Shown piece after piece: positions 1 to 4,649 of a stretch of DNA of 5,928 nt. The DNA is from Candidatus Thiosymbion ectosymbiont of Robbea hypermnestra (lineage in GTDB: Bacteria > Pseudomonadota > Gammaproteobacteria > Chromatiales > Chromatiaceae). The notes beneath the pieces were generated by a model, which ran no database searches, was not told the DNA's origin, and worked only from the letters and a program-made list of their open reading frames with translations. The position numbers and the translations under genes are program-made. The stretch is taken from positions 1 through 5,928 of the forward strand of contig JAIZWN010000137.1 in assembly GCA_020443945.1 (NCBI GenBank), in the 5' to 3' direction. Each line of letters begins with the position of its first letter. The first letter of the stretch is position 1.

Positions 1-57
1 CTTGCTCGGTGCTCTCCTCTCGCCTGGGCGCGGTTGGGAGGGCTCTGAGGGTGAAAA

Positions 58-236
58 ATAAGGTGAAACGGGGCACTGGTACCCCATTTCACTTTCTATT
101 GCAGGCGCCCCCCGCAGGATGGACAGTGAGCGAAGCGAACCGCATCGACTGCGTATCGGTTTACCGATGCGGTTCGTTTCACTTGCCCCGCATCCTACGC
201 GAGTTATCCGCAAGATAAGGGGAAACGGGGTACTAA
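58..236. repeat. Direct-repeat pair (58-73 and 215-230) enclosing hairpins
   Basis: The 16-mer ATAAGGTGAAACGGGG at 58-73 recurs with one change (T to G) at 215-230. The left copy also forms one arm of a hairpin: GTGAAA (63-68) and GGGG (70-73) pair with CCCC (82-85) and TTTCAC (87-92), with one mismatch and an 8-base loop. The pair encloses the larger inverted repeat at 113-200. Direct repeats around hairpins resemble a non-autonomous, MITE-like or REP-associated element, but I see no transposase and no clean target duplication. Nothing in 1-57 could be assigned. Confidence 0.5.
113..200. repeat. Large imperfect inverted repeat, REP-like intergenic element
   Basis: A perfect 12-bp stem, CGAACCGCATCG (136-147) against CGATGCGGTTCG (165-176), extends outward through GAA/TTT-type pairs with G-T wobbles. 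After an internal loop it closes again with AGGATG (116-121) against CATCCT (191-196). The left arm has the pattern AGGATG..GTGAGCGAAGCGAACCGCATC; a related copy is at 2341-2373. The structure could fold in RNA from either strand, and there is no following T tract to make it a terminator. I read it as a dispersed intergenic repeat of the kind common in Chromatiales and other gammaproteobacteria. Confidence 0.65.
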
Positions 237-258
237 GGGGCATTCTCAATTGGGTCCG

Positions 259-290
259 CGTAGGGCGGATAAGCTTGCGCCATCCGCCGT
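259..290. repeat. REP-like palindrome, GTAGGGCGGATAAGC type
   Basis: GGCGGAT (264-270) pairs with ATCCGCC (282-288) around an 11-base loop that begins AAGC. The left flank is CGTAG. The same architecture, CGTAGG then a GCGGGA/TCCCGC stem with an AAGC loop start, appears at 5632-5665, so two members of the family lie in this window. Such elements are intergenic and often mark transcript ends or spacers. Nothing else is assigned between here and the promoter at 469. Confidence 0.65.
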
Positions 291-468
291 AGGCCGGCGG
301 CTTCGGGCGCCTCGGCCTGACCCCATCCACGGGCCGCTACCCGTTGTTATCCGGCGGGTGGCGGCGCGTCCGCTCGTTCGTGCGCTCCAGCGTGGAAACG
401 AGCGAGAATCGTCAGGGGTGGCAGATCGCCTCGTCCCCTCGGCGCTCGATTTTCCTGTCCGTCCGGGT

Positions 469-497
469 TTGAGGACTCGGCGGCATCTGCCTATAAT
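469..497 (+). promoter_or_regulatory. Sigma70-type promoter for tRNA-Thr
   Basis: TTGAGG (469-474) is separated by exactly 17 bases from a perfect TATAAT (492-497). This predicts a transcript start near 504-505, giving a leader of about 8 bases before the mature tRNA at 513. Position, spacing and consensus all agree. The same promoter probably also serves the lipoprotein gene that starts six bases after the tRNA. Confidence 0.85.
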
Positions 498-512
498 CCA
501 GACTCTTTCCAC

Positions 513-588
513 GCCGATGTAGCTCAGTCGGTAGAGCAACGCATTCGTAATGCGTCGGTCCGCGGTTCGAATCCGCGCATCGGCTCCA
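513..588 (+). tRNA. tRNA-Thr (anticodon CGT)
   Basis: The full cloverleaf can be drawn. The acceptor stem is GCCGATG (513-519) with CATCGGC (578-584). The D stem is GCTC (522-525) with GAGC (534-537). The anticodon stem ACGCA (539-543) pairs with TGCGT (551-555), and the loop TTCGTAA puts the anticodon CGT at 546-548, reading ACG (Thr). The T stem CGCGG (561-565) closes on CCGCG (573-577) with loop TTCGAAT. The discriminator is T585 and CCA (586-588) is encoded. tRNA-Thr genes are known phage and island integration sites, but no second copy of the 3' end is visible in the window. Confidence 0.97.
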
Positions 589-594
589 GTAAAC

Positions 595-1563
595 ATGAGG
601 CCGGCTATTTCAAACAGGCGCTTTTTCTCTCTGCTACCGGGGTTGCTCGGGGTTGTCCTGTTCGTCGGTGGTTGCGGTTCCACCGGGCTGATCAAACCCA
701 ACTTCGGGGGCCTTGCGAAGCTCAAGGAGCTCGTGAGCATGGAGGACCTCGCGAAGCTCAAGGAATTCGTGAGCCTCAAGGAATTCCTGGACGACGACAA
801 ACCACGGACCTTCCTGCCCGGTGCCGAGGTACGGCAGGCGAAATCCCTCGCGATGGGGTCGGCGGCAACCAAGGGTTGGCGGATCGTCGATGCCGCGGGC
901 GACAAGCTTCTGATCGGGCGTTCGCTCGACGCCGCCGCCGCGAGAGAGCTGACGGACGAGTTGGTCATGGAACCCTGGGTACGGGTGAAAACGGATTTCA
1001 ATGCGCGTCGAGGGGGTGTCGATGTCGTCGCCGGCGCGACCATGATTGCCACCAAGGTGACGGGGAAAGAAGAAAAATCGATGCTCGAAATCGAGGTGAC
1101 GGACCGCTACAGGGATGAATTGAATCGCTCTCTCGAGGCCCTGCGACAGTCTTGGGAGCAAAACCGCCAGCGCATTGCCACGGCCACCGGGCCCGTGTCG
1201 GCCGAGGAAACCGACCCCGAGGGTGAGCGTAAAGACGAGGGCAAGAAAGACGAGCCCGGCGCGACGGCGGACAAGAAGACCGATACCGAGACCTCGTCCC
1301 CGTCGGAACCGGTTGCCGCCCCGGTTACCGAGAAGGTTGTCGCGCCGGTCGAAGAGCGCCTGGGAGAAGCCGGCGTTTGGGCCTATTACGCCGCCTACTA
1401 TGCAAGGATTCGCGGGTGCCGGCGCGTGGATAGCGGAATCACCCTCGAGTACAAGCTCCCCACCTTCGAAGTGCACCGAATCCGCTGCAAGGACAGACCC
1501 TCTCTCGTTGTCAGATGCAACGCGGGTACCTGCCGTGAGATGTTCCGCCAAGAGGGGGAGTAA
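595..1563 (+). CDS. Putative lipoprotein with tandem helix repeat and Cys-rich C-terminus
   Basis: This 322-residue protein belongs to no family I recognise. It has a typical lipoprotein signal: basic N-terminus (RR at 8-9), hydrophobic core at about 10-25, and a VGGC lipobox with the acylated Cys at 27. The next residues, GST, do not include the Asp+2 inner-membrane retention signal, so outer-membrane sorting is likely (inference). A tandem 12-residue repeat at 40-63 (LAKLKELVSMED, then LAKLKEFVSLKE) should form an amphipathic helix. A mixed alpha/beta segment spans about 75-195. A charged low-complexity Lys/Glu/Asp/Pro linker covers about 200-255. The C-terminal part (about 258-322) carries Cys 275, 298, 308 and 313, perhaps two disulfides. 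I chose ATG 595 because the signal peptide begins there; longer versions would start inside the tRNA. It has no Shine-Dalgarno sequence and only six bases separate it from the tRNA CCA. Confidence 0.78.
   Translation: MRPAISNRRFFSLLPGLLGVVLFVGGCGSTGLIKPNFGGLAKLKELVSMEDLAKLKEFVSLKEFLDDDKPRTFLPGAEVRQAKSLAMGSAATKGWRIVDAAGDKLLIGRSLDAAAARELTDELVMEPWVRVKTDFNARRGGVDVVAGATMIATKVTGKEEKSMLEIEVTDRYRDELNRSLEALRQSWEQNRQRIATATGPVSAEETDPEGERKDEGKKDEPGATADKKTDTETSSPSEPVAAPVTEKVVAPVEERLGEAGVWAYYAAYYARIRGCRRVDSGITLEYKLPTFEVHRIRCKDRPSLVVRCNAGTCREMFRQEGE
712..783 (+). repeat. Two 36-bp tandem repeats inside the lipoprotein gene
   Basis: Bases 712-747 and 748-783 encode LAKLKELVSMED and LAKLKEFVSLKE. The copies differ at third positions and in a few codons, so the duplication is old or under protein-level selection. 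The spacing of Leu, Phe and Val suggests an amphipathic or short coiled-coil helix just after the lipid anchor. Confidence 0.75.
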
Positions 1564-1716
1564 ATTTTACGGTGAGGGTGTTGCTTGCCAGACCGGCTGG
1601 CGACCCGCACCGCCTCACCTGACCGGCTGGAAGCCCCGGCATCCTGCCGGCCCGGTGGGCACGGACGGTCGAACCGTCGGAGATCCGCCAGGGCCGGCGC
1701 TATCCCCGCTTGAACC
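1564..1716. other. Convergent intergenic spacer with small hairpins
   Basis: This spacer separates the 3' ends of two convergent genes. It holds a direct repeat GACCGGCTGG (1592-1601 and 1621-1630), a hairpin CCGGC (1636-1640) with GCCGG (1646-1650), and a tighter hairpin GACGGT (1664-1669) with ACCGTC (1673-1678). None is followed by a T tract on either strand, so none is a classical intrinsic terminator, although they may shape the transcript ends. Confidence 0.45.
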
Positions 1717-2286
1717 TTACCCACTGCCCCTCTCCAGCGCGAGTCTCAGCCTGGAACCCAGCACCTCTTGTATCCGCCCCGGCGACAAGGGGGGACCGAA
1801 GTTACAATTGGCGTAAGGCGCAAAGCAGCGCAGATACCTGATCCGCGGCGAAATCCGGCGGTCCACCCGGAGGGTCGTCTCCTGGAACAGGAGATCATTA
1901 CAACCCAGGCCCACCATTGCCACCGGCATCCGGGTATGGTAATCCGCAATGAATGCCTGCCCGATCCGCCGCACGGGGAAACGTCCGGGCGCGATGCGTC
2001 GGGGCCGCTCCGAAACCTCGTTGGTCTCGAGCTCGCACCAGGGCTCATAACGATTCACGCCCTGTACCTGACGGCCGCCCTGGAATTTCGCGTGTGCCCG
2101 ATGCGGCGGGATCTCGAGCGGCGCCTCGAGCACCAGGGCCATCACCACCGGCCCCTCATTCGGTTGCAGACGCGCGCAGCCCGCGACGAGAAAAAGGGCG
2201 CACAGGCCCGCAAGAACGCGGCGGAAACCCGGTCGACTCCGCGCCGGGAACAATGGCCGGTACCAATCTGAAACGCTAAAATACAT
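1717..2286 (-). CDS. Putative lipoprotein, conserved-looking, function unknown
   Basis: The product has 189 residues. It starts with an unusually long basic n-region (residues 1-23, several Arg), then a hydrophobic stretch at about 24-35 and a lipobox VAGC with Cys 37 as the acylation site. The following residues (ARL) do not include Asp+2, so outer-membrane placement is possible. The mature part has four more cysteines (84, 129, 154, 161) and the segments FQGGR (69-73) and YEPWCELE (80-87), which look like family-level conserved blocks, but I cannot name a domain. The start is well supported: AGGGGG at 2299-2294 on the minus strand lies 7 bases before the ATG. It converges with the other lipoprotein gene and diverges from bolA. 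A role in envelope biology is only inference from the lipoprotein signal. Confidence 0.8.
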   Translation of the reverse strand: MYFSVSDWYRPLFPARSRPGFRRVLAGLCALFLVAGCARLQPNEGPVVMALVLEAPLEIPPHRAHAKFQGGRQVQGVNRYEPWCELETNEVSERPRRIAPGRFPVRRIGQAFIADYHTRMPVAMVGLGCNDLLFQETTLRVDRRISPRIRYLRCFAPYANCNFGPPLSPGRIQEVLGSRLRLALERGSG

Positions 2287-2293
2287 CAGTACA

Positions 2294-2299
2294 CCCCCT
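2294..2299 (-). promoter_or_regulatory. Strong ribosome binding site fixing the lipoprotein start
   Basis: Read on the minus strand, AGGGGG is followed by 7 bases and then ATG at 2286-2284. It supports that start over internal Met codons, which would remove the signal peptide. Confidence 0.75.
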
Positions 2300-2340
2300 G
2301 ATGGTTGTTAACCACCGACCACTTGCCACCAGTAACCCCC

Positions 2341-2373
2341 GTAGGACGCGGTGAGCGTAGCGAATGGCATCAA
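2341..2373 (+). repeat. Second copy of the GTGAGCGAAGCGAA-type repeat
   Basis: The sequence begins GTAGGACGCGGTGAGCGTAG and continues into CGAATGGCATCAA. It matches the left arm of the inverted repeat at 113-200 (AGGATG..GTGAGCGAAGCGAACCGCATC) at most positions. The right arm is missing here, so this is a half-element or a degenerate copy. Confidence 0.55.
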
Positions 2374-2403
2374 TTGAAATTGAGGGCCGGCAGCGATTAT
2401 AAA
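2374..2403 (+). promoter_or_regulatory. Candidate sigma70 promoter for bolA
   Basis: TTGAAA (2374-2379) is followed after 18 bases by TATAAA (2398-2403). The predicted transcript start is near 2410, giving a leader of about 70 bases that includes the right-hand 19-bp repeat. In E. coli, bolA is also transcribed from a growth-phase (sigma S, gearbox) promoter; I cannot tell from the sequence which sigma factor acts here. Confidence 0.5.
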
Positions 2404-2481
2404 TTTCGATATGAACCGATACTGCAAACTTTCGGTGGTCACCGATCACTTGCCACCAAACACTGTCCCGAGCACAAGCCC

Positions 2482-2811
2482 ATGAGCCGTAGAGAACGTA
2501 TCCGAGAACATCTGCAATCCGCGCTGTCCCCCTTCCACCTGGAGGTAACGGACGAGAGTCACCAGCATAGGGCGCCCCCGGGAAGCGAGTCCCATTTCAA
2601 GGTAGTGGTTATCAGCGACCGTTTCGCCGACCAGACATTGGTGGCGCGCCAGCGACTGGTGAACAAGGCGTTGCAAGGGGAGTTCGAAAACGGACTGCAT
2701 GCGCTGGCCCTGTCCACCTGGACGCCGGAGGAATGGTTCGAGAAAGGGGGTATCTCACCCGACTCCCCTCCCTGTCTGGGCGGTAGCGAATCGGGTCGAG
2801 CAGAACCCTGA
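2482..2811 (+). CDS. bolA: BolA family protein
   Basis: The 109-residue product is the BolA regulator and iron-sulfur partner protein. BolA proteins bind monothiol glutaredoxins through a shared [2Fe-2S] cluster, and in E. coli BolA also affects cell shape and transcription. Seen here are RERIREHL (4-11), LEVTDES.. (20-26), the hallmark GSESHFKVVVISDRF (34-48), HALALSTWTPEEW (73-85) with the conserved His 73, and the SPPC tail (95-98) also found in E. coli BolA. Length is close to the E. coli protein (about 105). The open frame runs back to 2305, but the BolA domain begins at ATG 2482 and upstream residues match nothing in the family. The Shine-Dalgarno sequence is weak. It is flanked upstream by a divergent lipoprotein gene and downstream by a 120-base spacer. 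Confidence 0.95.
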   Translation: MSRRERIREHLQSALSPFHLEVTDESHQHRAPPGSESHFKVVVISDRFADQTLVARQRLVNKALQGEFENGLHALALSTWTPEEWFEKGGISPDSPPCLGGSESGRAEP

Positions 2812-2931
2812 AAACACCCGGAGACTATCTGCAACGGTGGTCTCTCGATAAGATGTTACAAATCAAGGTATTCCGGTCACGGGCCAGTGGCCGTTCACCA
2901 CCAGACACTCAGCCAGAGAGGACCTTGAACC
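2812..2931. other. Spacer between bolA and the repeat ORF
   Basis: The only structure seen is a weak hairpin, GAGAC (2821-2825) with GTCTC (2840-2844) around a 14-base loop, without a T tract. No convincing promoter was found. The right end carries GAGAGGA (2916-2922), nine bases before the ATG at 2932, a plausible ribosome binding site. Confidence 0.4.
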
Positions 2932-3252
2932 ATGCCTGTCGATGCCCTCGGTAATCTTCTGTCAGCCGGTCCTTTAGGGAACACCCTCCAGGGCCTTCCG
3001 CTCGTCGGCGGCCTGGTGGGCGGCCAAGGTGGCGGTCTGCCCCTCGTCGGCGATCTGCTGGGCGGCCAGGGTGGTCTGCCTCTCGTCGGTGGCCTGCTGG
3101 GCGGCCTCCAGGGTAGTCCGGCCCGCCAGGGTATTCGGACCATGCAGAATATTCGCACCCTGCGGAACATTCGGACCGTGCGGAATATTCGAACCCGCCA
3201 GCATATTCGGACCTCCCTGCGCAGCGTTTCGCTCCTCGAGCTTCTGGGATAG
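2932..3252 (+). CDS. Small repetitive Gly/Leu-rich and Arg-rich protein, function unknown
   Basis: I do not recognise this 106-residue protein. It has two repeat blocks. Residues 21-61 are three units of 13-14 residues built on GLPLVGGLLGGQGG, a hydrophobic glycine-zipper-like stretch. Residues 68-97 are five hexads of the pattern I-R-T-x-x-N (IRTMQN, IRTLRN, IRTVRN, IRTRQH, IRTSLR), which are strongly basic. The tail is SVSLLELLG. There is no usual signal peptide. The AGGA core of GAGAGGA lies 9 bases upstream of the ATG, which favours this frame. Long open frames on both strands also cross the region because of its GC content, so coding is likely but not proven. The hydrophobic-plus-cationic make-up could suit a membrane-active or nucleic-acid-binding peptide; that is inference. 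It sits between bolA and pyrX. Confidence 0.55.
   Translation: MPVDALGNLLSAGPLGNTLQGLPLVGGLVGGQGGGLPLVGDLLGGQGGLPLVGGLLGGLQGSPARQGIRTMQNIRTLRNIRTVRNIRTRQHIRTSLRSVSLLELLG
2992..3114 (+). repeat. Three imperfect 39-42-bp tandem repeats
   Basis: Three units at 2992-3033, 3034-3072 and 3073-3114 each encode a variant of GLPLVGGLLGGQGG. The shared DNA core is CT(G/T)CC(G/C/T)CTCGTCGG followed by CTG(G/C)TGGGCGGCC. Units differ at synonymous sites and by one Gly codon, so the array looks like an expanded and then drifted tandem repeat. Confidence 0.7.
3133..3222 (+). repeat. Five 18-bp tandem repeats
   Basis: Units start at 3133, 3151, 3169, 3187 and 3205 with the consensus ATTCGGACCvTGCGGAAT. 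In the favoured frame each encodes I-R-T-x-x-N. Junctions 1/2 and 3/4 create perfect GAATATTC palindromes (3147-3154 and 3183-3190); other junctions are close variants. Gain or loss of a unit would keep the frame. Confidence 0.8.
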
Positions 3253-3275
3253 GGGACGGAAGGTCAGGGAATGGC

Positions 3276-3292
3276 GCGGGGCCGTTCCCCGC
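3276..3292 (+). terminator. GC hairpin upstream of pyrX (possible terminator or attenuator)
   Basis: GCGGGG (3276-3281) pairs with CCCCGC (3287-3292) around a 5-base loop, between the stop of the repeat ORF and the pyrX start. No T tract follows, so it is not a standard intrinsic terminator. It could still slow polymerase or protect an RNA end. Confidence 0.3.
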
Positions 3293-3325
3293 ACGAGACG
3301 ATCCGGCATTACCCGAAAAATTGAG

Positions 3326-4621
3326 ATGGGCTTGGATACCCGAACCAGCATCCGCAACGGTCGCTTGGTGGACCCGGCGAACGGGACCGATGAGGAGTGC
3401 GACCTGCATATCGCCGACGGCCGCATCGCCGCCGTCGGCCCGGCCCCGGCGGGGTTTCGCGCCGACCGTATCCTGGACGCGGGGGGCTTGATCGTCTGCC
3501 CCGGCCTTGTAGACCTGTGCGCCCGGTTGCGGGAGCCGGGGTTCGAGCACAAGGCCACCATCGCCGGCGAGACCGCGGCGGCGGCGGCGGCCGGCATCAC
3601 CACCCTCTGTTGTCCGCCGGATACCCGGCCGGTCATCGACACCCCCGCGGTGGCCCAGCTCGTGGCCCAGACCGCCGAACGGCATGGCAAGGCCCGAGTC
3701 CTGCCCGCGGGCGCCCTCACCCAGGGCCTGCGCGGCGAGCAGATCAGCGAAATGGCCGCGCTCAAGCAGGCCGGATGTCCCGTCATGAGCCACGCCGATC
3801 GGCCTCTGGCAAACACCCTGGTCCAACGCCGGGCGATGGAGTATGCAACCACCTATGGGCTGACCGTCTTTCTGCGCCCGGAGGATCGACACCTGCGGAA
3901 CCAGGGTTGCGCCCACGAGGGCCGGGTGGCTACCCGCCTCGGGCTACCCGGCATCCCGGAAGCGGCGGAGACCGTCGCCCTGGCGCGGGACCTGGCCCTC
4001 GCGGAACAGACCGGAACCGGCATCCACTTCCGCGGCCTGTCCACCGGTCGCGCCACCCAGATGCTCGCCGAGGCGATCCGGCGCGGCATCCGGGCCACGG
4101 CCGATGTGAGCGCCCATCAGCTCTTCCTGACCGAAGAGGACATCGGCGAGTTCGACAGCAACTGCCACGTCATACCGCCCCTGCGCACCCGCGAGGATCG
4201 CGCCGCCCTGCGCACCGCCCTGGCCCGTGGTGACCTGGCCGCCGTCTGCTCCGATCACCGCCCCCACGAGGCGGACGCCAAGCTCGCCCCCTTTCCCGCC
4301 ACCGCGCCGGGGATCTCGGCCCTCGAGACCCTGTTGCCCCTCATGCTGCGCCTGGTGGCCGAACGGGTGCTGGCTCTGCCCACCGCCATCGCCCGGATCA
4401 CCCTCGGCCCGGCGCAAATCCTGGGAGTACCCTGGGGCCGGCTCGATCCGGGACGGGTCGCCGATGTCTGCGTCTTCGATCCCGAGGCGCGCTGGGTGCC
4501 CTCGGCGTCGACCCTGGTCAGCGCCGGCCACAACACCCCCTTTCTCGGCCACGAGCTCCGGGGCCGGGTATCCTGGACCCTGCTGGGCGGCGACATCGTG
4601 TTCCAACGCGAGGATCCATGA
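3326..4621 (+). CDS. pyrX: Non-catalytic dihydroorotase-like subunit (PyrX/PyrC')
   Basis: The 431-residue product has the full length and order of a type I dihydroorotase: N-terminal IRNGRLVDP (9-17), barrel start GLVDL..LREPG (60-72), AHEG (196-199), LGLPGIPEAAETVALARD (205-222), PPLRTR (284-289), SDHRPHEADAKLAPF (309-323) and NTPFLGHE (403-410). The catalytic signature is gone. The metal HxH is Cys65-Ala-Arg67, the substrate Asn of PNT is replaced in CPPDT (96-100), the SDDG loop is SHAD (155-158), the metal His of HVST is Gly 237, and NPPLR is IPPLR. This pattern matches PyrC' of Pseudomonas, which does no dihydroorotase chemistry but is required to assemble active aspartate carbamoyltransferase with PyrB. 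In Pseudomonas the gene overlaps pyrB; here no pyrB precedes it. ATG 3326 fits the family N-terminus although the frame is open back to 3029; its Shine-Dalgarno is weak. A pyrK-like gene follows after 28 bases. Confidence 0.9.
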   Translation: MGLDTRTSIRNGRLVDPANGTDEECDLHIADGRIAAVGPAPAGFRADRILDAGGLIVCPGLVDLCARLREPGFEHKATIAGETAAAAAAGITTLCCPPDTRPVIDTPAVAQLVAQTAERHGKARVLPAGALTQGLRGEQISEMAALKQAGCPVMSHADRPLANTLVQRRAMEYATTYGLTVFLRPEDRHLRNQGCAHEGRVATRLGLPGIPEAAETVALARDLALAEQTGTGIHFRGLSTGRATQMLAEAIRRGIRATADVSAHQLFLTEEDIGEFDSNCHVIPPLRTREDRAALRTALARGDLAAVCSDHRPHEADAKLAPFPATAPGISALETLLPLMLRLVAERVLALPTAIARITLGPAQILGVPWGRLDPGRVADVCVFDPEARWVPSASTLVSAGHNTPFLGHELRGRVSWTLLGGDIVFQREDP

Positions 4622-4649
4622 GCCTCGACAGCCGGCACACGAGTACCCC

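Larger units (their letters stand above)
2313..2458. repeat. 19-bp direct repeats flanking the bolA upstream region
   Basis: CACCGACCACTTGCCACCA at 2313-2331 recurs at 2440-2458 with one C-to-T change. The 108 bases between the copies contain the REP-like sequence at 2341-2373 and the promoter candidate at 2374-2403. Both copies sit next to small palindromes: TGGTT/AACCA at 2302-2314 and CGGTG/CACCG at 2433-2444. The repeats could be operator sites, remnants of a heptamer-type tandem repeat, or the edges of an inserted element. Confidence 0.65.

Noticed and set aside
513..588. Genomic island attachment site at the tRNA 3' end
   Set aside because: No repeated tRNA 3' segment, integrase or phage gene is visible in the window.
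246..1055. Long minus-strand ORF across the tRNA, containing ADARIRTADRRITNALLYRL
   Set aside because: This peptide is the antisense translation of a tRNA-Thr gene, a well-known false annotation; the tRNA and the plus-strand lipoprotein explain the region.
634..1551. 305-codon minus-strand ORF opposite the first lipoprotein gene
   Set aside because: It is a GC-driven shadow with low-complexity Arg/Gly-rich sequence and no recognisable domain, while the plus strand has a clear signal peptide and lipobox.
2305..2481. N-terminal extension of BolA
   Set aside because: The extension reads through the promoter and 19-bp repeat and has no BolA similarity.
3133..3222. CRISPR array
   Set aside because: The units are contiguous 18-mers without spacers and sit inside an open reading frame.
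3029..3325. Upstream extension of the pyrX frame
   Set aside because: The extra residues are the repeat region read in another frame, and the dihydroorotase family N-terminus begins at the Met encoded at 3326.
2909..3916. 335-codon minus-strand ORF covering the repeat region and the pyrX 5' half
   Set aside because: It overlaps well-supported pyrX coding sequence on the other strand and shows no domain; its N-x-x-x-G repeats come from the 18-bp array.
4227..4649. Upstream extension of the pyrK frame inside pyrX
   Set aside because: It lies in the out-of-frame shadow of pyrX; the PyrK-like fold begins after ATG 4650.
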